NCBI GenBank assembly: GCA_030266525.1
Contig: JAJDIC010000025.1
Span: 1-25,572, forward strand
Reading direction: 5' to 3'
Source: Desulfovibrio sp. OttesenSCG-928-G15
GTDB taxonomy: Bacteria; Desulfobacterota; Desulfovibrionia; Desulfovibrionales; Desulfovibrionaceae
Length of the DNA: 25,572 bases
This document shows positions 21,718 to 25,572 of this stretch, piece after piece. The notes under the pieces were generated by a model, which worked only from the letters and a program-made list of their open reading frames with translations, did not search any database and was not told where the DNA came from. Each line of letters starts with the position of its first letter. Within the stretch, counting starts at the first letter, position 1. A program made the position numbers and the translations under genes.

Positions 21718-23097
21718 TTACTGCAACCAGTCGCGCAAATCCGCCAGCTGCTTTTTGATGGACTGCGGGCCAGTACCGCCACTGGTTTCACGCCGGGCAA
21801 CGGCCTTTGCGTAGTCCAGAATGCCGTACACATCCTCGTCTATTCGGGGGCAAATGGCCTGCAAGGCCTCAAGGGGCAGTTCTTCCAGCCCTACGCCGCG
21901 TTTTTCCGCTTCGGCAACGGCCTTGCCGGTGTGGTGGTGGGCCTCACGAAAGGCAATGCCCTTGCCCACCAGATAGTCGGCCAGTTCAGTCGCGTTCAAA
22001 AAGCCTTTAGCCAGCGCCTCCTGCATGCGCTCCGGCACAAAGGCCATTTCGCGCATCATTCCGGCCATCAGGCGCAGGGAAGCCTGGATGGTGGAATCCA
22101 TGTCCAGAAAAGGTTCCTTGTCTTCCTGCAAGTCCCGGTTATACGTCATGGGCAGCCCCTTGAGGGTGGTCATAAGCCCCATAAGCGCCCCGTAAGCCCG
22201 GCCCGTTTTTCCGCGCATAAGCTCGGCAACGTCCGGGTTTTTCTTCTGGGGCATGATGCTTGAGCCGGTCGCATAGGCGTCCGGCAAGCGCACATAACCG
22301 AACAGGGGGTTGGCCCAGAGCACAATATCCTCGCACAGCCGGGAAAGGTGCATCATGATGGTCGCGCCGCAAAACAGGCTTTCAAGCACAAAATCCCGGT
22401 CAGAAACAGCGTCCATGCTGTTGCTGAATACGCCGTACATGGCGAGTTCTTCGGCGACAAAGGACGGGTCAAAGGGATAGGTGGTTCCGGCAAGGGCTGC
22501 GGCGCCGAGCGGGCATACCCGGACACGCTTGTCCGCATCGTCAATGCGCGACGCGTCCCGGCGAAACATGGCCGCATAGGCCAGAAGGTGCTGGGCCAGG
22601 CTTACCGGCTGGGCGGGCTGCATGTGGGTATAACCGGGCAGCAGCACGGCGGCATGTTCTTCCGCCCTGTCTGCCAGCACAGCGCACAGTTCGGCCAGAA
22701 GCATACGCCACTGGCGCACACTGTCCGACACAAAAAGCCGGAAATCAAGGGCTACCTGGTCGTTTCTACTGCGCCCGGTGTGCAGTTTTTTACCAACATC
22801 GCCAAGCCGCTCGGTCAAGCGGCTTTCAATGTTCATGTGCACGTCTTCCAGGCTTTCGTCCCAGGGAAAGGCCCCGGCTTCAATTTCTTCAAGTATGCCT
22901 TGAAGCCCCTCGCGCAGCGCATCGGCCTCGCTAGTGGTCAAAACGCCCTGCCGGGCCATCATGGCCGCATGAGCCATGGAACCGGCAATATCCTGCCGGT
23001 ACAAGGCCCGGTCAAAAGAAACAGATTCGGTATAGGCTTCCACCAGAGCGTTCTGGCCCTGGGCAAACCGCCCGCCCCATAATTTTTTATTGCTCAT
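21718..23097 (-). CDS. argH: Argininosuccinate lyase
   Basis: ArgH cleaves argininosuccinate to arginine and fumarate, the last step of arginine synthesis, as a cytosolic homotetramer. The 459 residues match the usual length. N-terminal [10 protein letters not shown], the TGRSRNDQV motif and the superfamily signature [12 protein letters not shown], which holds the flexible catalytic loop, are all intact. I start at ATG 23097 ([11 protein letters not shown]), the normal family start; a TTG at 23109 is in frame but has a purine run directly against it. The gene is last in the argF-argG-argH order, 39 bp after argG. Confidence 0.97.
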   Translation of the reverse strand: MSNKKLWGGRFAQGQNALVEAYTESVSFDRALYRQDIAGSMAHAAMMARQGVLTTSEADALREGLQGILEEIEAGAFPWDESLEDVHMNIESRLTERLGDVGKKLHTGRSRNDQVALDFRLFVSDSVRQWRMLLAELCAVLADRAEEHAAVLLPGYTHMQPAQPVSLAQHLLAYAAMFRRDASRIDDADKRVRVCPLGAAALAGTTYPFDPSFVAEELAMYGVFSNSMDAVSDRDFVLESLFCGATIMMHLSRLCEDIVLWANPLFGYVRLPDAYATGSSIMPQKKNPDVAELMRGKTGRAYGALMGLMTTLKGLPMTYNRDLQEDKEPFLDMDSTIQASLRLMAGMMREMAFVPERMQEALAKGFLNATELADYLVGKGIAFREAHHHTGKAVAEAEKRGVGLEELPLEALQAICPRIDEDVYGILDYAKAVARRETSGGTGPQSIKKQLADLRDWLQ

Positions 23098-23136
23098 TAC
23101 AAAAAACAACCTTGTGTAAATACGATAGGAAAAAAA

Positions 23137-24333
23137 TCAGCGTTTCTTCGCGTACCCTTGGACGCGCAAGCCTTGCAGCCGTATAAAGCCCGCCGCGTCA
23201 GCCTGGTTATAGACCTCATCGCGCTCAAAGGTGGCAAGGTCTGCCCGGAACAGAGAGTTGGGCGACTTGCGCGCAACCGGATACACATTGCCCTTGTACA
23301 GCTTGAGCCGCACGGTCCCGGTAACCCGTTCCTGGGTCTGATCGATAAAGGCCTGCATGGCTTCACGCTCCGGCGAGTACCAGAAGCCGTTGTACACGGC
23401 TTCCGCATAGCGCGGAATCATGGCGTCGCGAAGGTGCATTACCTCACGGTCAAGGCAGATACCTTCCAGATCCCGGTGCGCCGCATAGATAATGGTCCCG
23501 CCCGGCGTTTCATACACCCCGCGAGACTTCATGCCCACAAAGCGGTTTTCCACAAGGTCAATGCGCCCCACGCCGTGCTTGCCGCCAAGCTCGTTCAGGT
23601 TTTTTACCAGTTCAGCAGGGGAAAGCGTTTTCCCATTCACGGCAACCGGATCGCCCGCTGTAAAGTCTATATCGACATACTCTGCGGTATCCGGCGCTTT
23701 TTCAGGCGGTACGGTCATTATGTAGCTGCCGGGACCGGCTTCCACCCAGGGGTCTTCCAGTTCGCCGCCCTCAAAGGAGAGGTGCAGCATGTTCCGGTCC
23801 ATGCTGTAGTGCTTGGAGCCGGAGGAAAGCGGGATGCCGTGTTTTTCAGCGAAATTGTTCAGGTCTGTACGCGACTTGAGATCCCATATGCGCCAGGGGG
23901 CTATGACAGACAGCTCCGGGGCAAGCGCATTGACAGCCAGTTCAAACCGCACCTGGTCGTTACCCTTGCCGGTTGCACCGTGAGCCACGGCGTCAGCCCC
24001 TTCTCTGGCGGCAATTTCCACCAGTTTTTTCCCGATGAGGGGGCGGGCAATGGACGTACCGAGCAGATAGCGCCCTTCATAAATGGCGCCGGAGCGCATC
24101 ATGGGAAAAATGAAGTCCCTGGCGAATTCTTCGCGCACGTCCTCGATATAGGCGTTTACCGCGCCCGTTGCCCTGGCCTTGTCATCCACACCGGCCAATT
24201 CCTCTTCCTGACCAAGGTCGCAGGTAAGGGTAACCACTTCGCATGCGTACTCTTCCTTGATCCACTTGAGGATGACGGAAGTATCCAGGCCGCCGGAATA
24301 GGCCAGCACCACTTTTTTGATTGTCTTGCTCAT
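23137..24333 (-). CDS. argG: Argininosuccinate synthase
   Basis: ArgG joins citrulline and aspartate with ATP to form argininosuccinate, AMP and PPi. The 398-residue protein begins [19 protein letters not shown], which contains the N-type ATP pyrophosphatase loop (SGGLDTS). [13 protein letters not shown], the citrulline/aspartate-binding motif, is present, and length is normal. ATG 24333 is preferred over an in-frame GTG at 24342, since GGTGA there acts as the ribosome-binding site. It follows argF by 17 bp and precedes argH, so the three are very probably one transcript. Confidence 0.98.
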   Translation of the reverse strand: MSKTIKKVVLAYSGGLDTSVILKWIKEEYACEVVTLTCDLGQEEELAGVDDKARATGAVNAYIEDVREEFARDFIFPMMRSGAIYEGRYLLGTSIARPLIGKKLVEIAAREGADAVAHGATGKGNDQVRFELAVNALAPELSVIAPWRIWDLKSRTDLNNFAEKHGIPLSSGSKHYSMDRNMLHLSFEGGELEDPWVEAGPGSYIMTVPPEKAPDTAEYVDIDFTAGDPVAVNGKTLSPAELVKNLNELGGKHGVGRIDLVENRFVGMKSRGVYETPGGTIIYAAHRDLEGICLDREVMHLRDAMIPRYAEAVYNGFWYSPEREAMQAFIDQTQERVTGTVRLKLYKGNVYPVARKSPNSLFRADLATFERDEVYNQADAAGFIRLQGLRVQGYAKKR

Positions 24334-24350
24334 ATGCTTCACCGCAGTTG

Positions 24351-25247
24351 TTATTTAAAAACCCATTCCATGAGTGCCATTTGCATGTGCAGGCGGTTTT
24401 CAGCCTGATCAAATACAATGGAGGCATCGCTTTCAAATACTTCTTCCGACACTTCCTCTCCCCTGTGGGCGGGCAGGCAGTGCATAAATTTGGCGTCCGG
24501 CGCGGCCAGGGCCATGAGGCGCGAATCCACACAAAAACCGGCAAAGGCTTTTTCCCTGGCTTTTTGCTCCTCTTCCTGGCCCATGGAGGCCCATACATCA
24601 GTATTCACATAATTTGCGCCGGTAACGGCCTCTTCGGGCTTACGCACCAAAGAGACCCTCGCCCCGCCCGCGACAGCGCGTTCAAGAAGTTTCATGTCCG
24701 GGTCATACCCCTCCGGGCAGGCCAGCTTCAAGGTAAAGCCGAAAAGCATGGCGGCTTCGATAAAGGAATTTGCCATGTTGTTGCCGTCGCCCACCCAGGC
24801 CACATGCTGGGCAGCAAGGGCTTGCGTGCGCTCGTACATGGTAAGGATATCGCTCATCACCTGGCAGGGGTGGCCTTCATTGGTCAGGGCGTTGATTACG
24901 GGAATGGTACCGTATTCCATCAACTGGTGCAGTTTTTCTTCGCCAAAAGTTCTGACCACAAGGCCGTCGTTGTAGCGGGACAGGACCCGCGCCGTATCTT
25001 TAAGCGGCTCGGAGCGGCCAAGCTGGCTTTCCATGGGCGTCATGAAAATACACTGCCCGCCGAGGCGGCGTATGCCCACTTCAAAAGAAATGCGGGTGCG
25101 GGTGGAGGCTTTTTCAAAAACAAGCACTATCACCTTGTTTTTCAGCAGTTCGCTTCTATAGCGGCACTGCTTCATCTGCTTGGCCCTGTTAACCAGGGAA
25201 AGGGCCTCTCTGCCGAGATCAAGTATGCTGATAAAATGACGAGCCAT
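24351..25247 (-). CDS. argF: Ornithine carbamoyltransferase
   Basis: ArgF makes citrulline from ornithine and carbamoyl phosphate in the cytosol, acting as a trimer. Motifs are complete in 298 residues: the carbamoyl-phosphate loop STRTR (48-52), HPCQ (126-129), which separates ornithine from aspartate transcarbamoylases, the ornithine-side DVWASMG, and HCLP near 264-267. GGAGTGAG lies just upstream of ATG 25247. It is the first gene of argF-argG-argH. An anabolic role is favoured by these partners and by the absence of arcA or arcC. Confidence 0.97.
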   Translation of the reverse strand: MARHFISILDLGREALSLVNRAKQMKQCRYRSELLKNKVIVLVFEKASTRTRISFEVGIRRLGGQCIFMTPMESQLGRSEPLKDTARVLSRYNDGLVVRTFGEEKLHQLMEYGTIPVINALTNEGHPCQVMSDILTMYERTQALAAQHVAWVGDGNNMANSFIEAAMLFGFTLKLACPEGYDPDMKLLERAVAGGARVSLVRKPEEAVTGANYVNTDVWASMGQEEEQKAREKAFAGFCVDSRLMALAAPDAKFMHCLPAHRGEEVSEEVFESDASIVFDQAENRLHMQMALMEWVFK

Positions 25248-25324
25248 ATCTCACTCCGGATTCGGTGAAAATATACCGCATTGGGTACGGGGAAGCTGCC
25301 CCGGAGGGCTGCGGGAAAGAAGGC

Positions 25325-25353
25325 ACAATAGATGTTCACCCTTTCTTTGTAAA
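25325..25353 (-). promoter_or_regulatory. Probable sigma-70 promoter of the argFGH operon
   Basis: On the minus strand TTTACA (25353-25348; five of six consensus bases) is followed after exactly 17 bp by TATTGT (25330-25325; four of six). Initiation near 25318 would give a leader of about 70 nt. No ArgR box could be assigned with confidence. Confidence 0.5.
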
Positions 25354-25462
25354 GCAGCAGTTCTGCTTTTTAGAGCAGATCAGCTTTGCGATTTGCCGCT
25401 TAACGGCGGGCAAAGCCCGCCTGCTGCAAACTCAAAGCAAGGATTTGCGGGCAAATCCTTGC
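25351..25462. repeat. Cluster of three hairpin-forming inverted repeats upstream of argF
   Basis: AAAGCAG/CTGCTTT (25351-25369, then a T-run on the plus strand), GGCGGGC/GCCCGCC (25405-25421) and an 11-bp GCAAGGATTTG with its complement (25437-25462) lie in the 325-bp region 25248-25572, in which I see no convincing gene. The first overlaps the -35 box of the proposed argF promoter. They could be the terminator region of an unseen neighbour or REP-like intergenic repeats. Confidence 0.55.
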
Positions 25463-25572
25463 AGAGCATGTATACATTTTCAATGGTAAAATGCCCTCAT
25501 GGGCAGGGGGAAATGCCGGTCAGCCGGGAACGGTCTTGCAAAACCCAAGGCAGCAGGATAGGTTACGCCTGC

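Noticed and set aside
23158..24408. Plus-strand open frame of 416 codons opposite argG
   Set aside because: argG on the minus strand is fully supported by motifs; the plus-strand translation is His/Arg-rich without any domain.
24321..25268. Plus-strand open frame of 315 codons opposite argF
   Set aside because: Shadow of argF, with no recognisable motif or ribosome-binding site.
25265..25489. Plus-strand 74-codon open frame upstream of argF
   Set aside because: It runs through the argF promoter and two perfect hairpins, and has no recognisable domain.
1..25572. CRISPR array, tRNA, insertion sequence, prophage or defence system
   Set aside because: No regularly spaced repeats, TPsiC-like motifs, transposase or integrase frames, or recognised defence domains were seen.

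Overview
The window reads as chromosomal DNA of moderately high GC from an anaerobic bacterium, most likely a sulfate- or sulfite-reducing member of the Desulfovibrionaceae. This is inferred from gene style: an Asp/Glu-type [NiFe]-hydrogenase maturation protease, a tripartite tricarboxylate transporter, an oxygen-sensitive Fe-S serine dehydratase, a dCache chemoreceptor and an argF-argG-argH cluster. No 16S rRNA or other marker is present, so the assignment is tentative. I see no tRNA, rRNA, CRISPR array, insertion sequence or prophage.

Layout. (1) 1-3852, + strand: the 3' part of an ABC importer operon, with a truncated double-ATPase subunit, two membrane permeases and a small membrane-anchored protein, each joined by 4-bp ATGA overlaps. 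The binding protein is probably just outside the window. (2) 3934-5913, - strand: a sigma-54-dependent activator of the AcoR type (GAF-PAS-AAA+-Fis). (3) 6227-16470, + strand, divergent from the activator: a transport and catabolic cluster holding a TctB-TctA-TctC-type importer, a RidA-family imine deaminase, a three-subunit FAD/[2Fe-2S] dehydrogenase of the HcnABC/opine oxidase/D-hydroxyproline dehydrogenase type, an Asp/Glu-racemase-superfamily enzyme, an unassigned Rossmann dehydrogenase and a fused Fe-S L-serine dehydratase-like enzyme. The activator/transporter intergenic region holds two TGTAA-N7-TTACA palindromes and a sigma-54-like promoter. (4) 16529-16652: a perfect 32-bp palindrome and the small SRP RNA gene (- strand) with its own promoter. 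(5) 16870-17361, - strand: a hydrogenase maturation protease without a hydrogenase beside it. (6) 17889-20276, + strand: a membrane chemoreceptor behind a structured leader, closed by a strong terminator. (7) 20444-21583, + strand: a secreted LprI-like protein with a long Ala/Pro-rich linker and an unrecognised C-terminal domain. (8) 25247-21718, - strand: argF-argG-argH, the last three steps of arginine synthesis.

How the genes fit together. The most interesting part is region 3. A periplasmic binding protein and its membrane partner would bring in a carboxylate-bearing amino compound. The flavin dehydrogenase would oxidise its C-N bond, and RidA would hydrolyse the reactive imine. The racemase-like, Rossmann and dehydratase-like enzymes would convert the released amino acid toward a keto acid. 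The activator probably senses the substrate or a product. The individual families are known; the full combination and its substrate are not ones I can name, so this cluster is the best candidate for an undescribed pathway.
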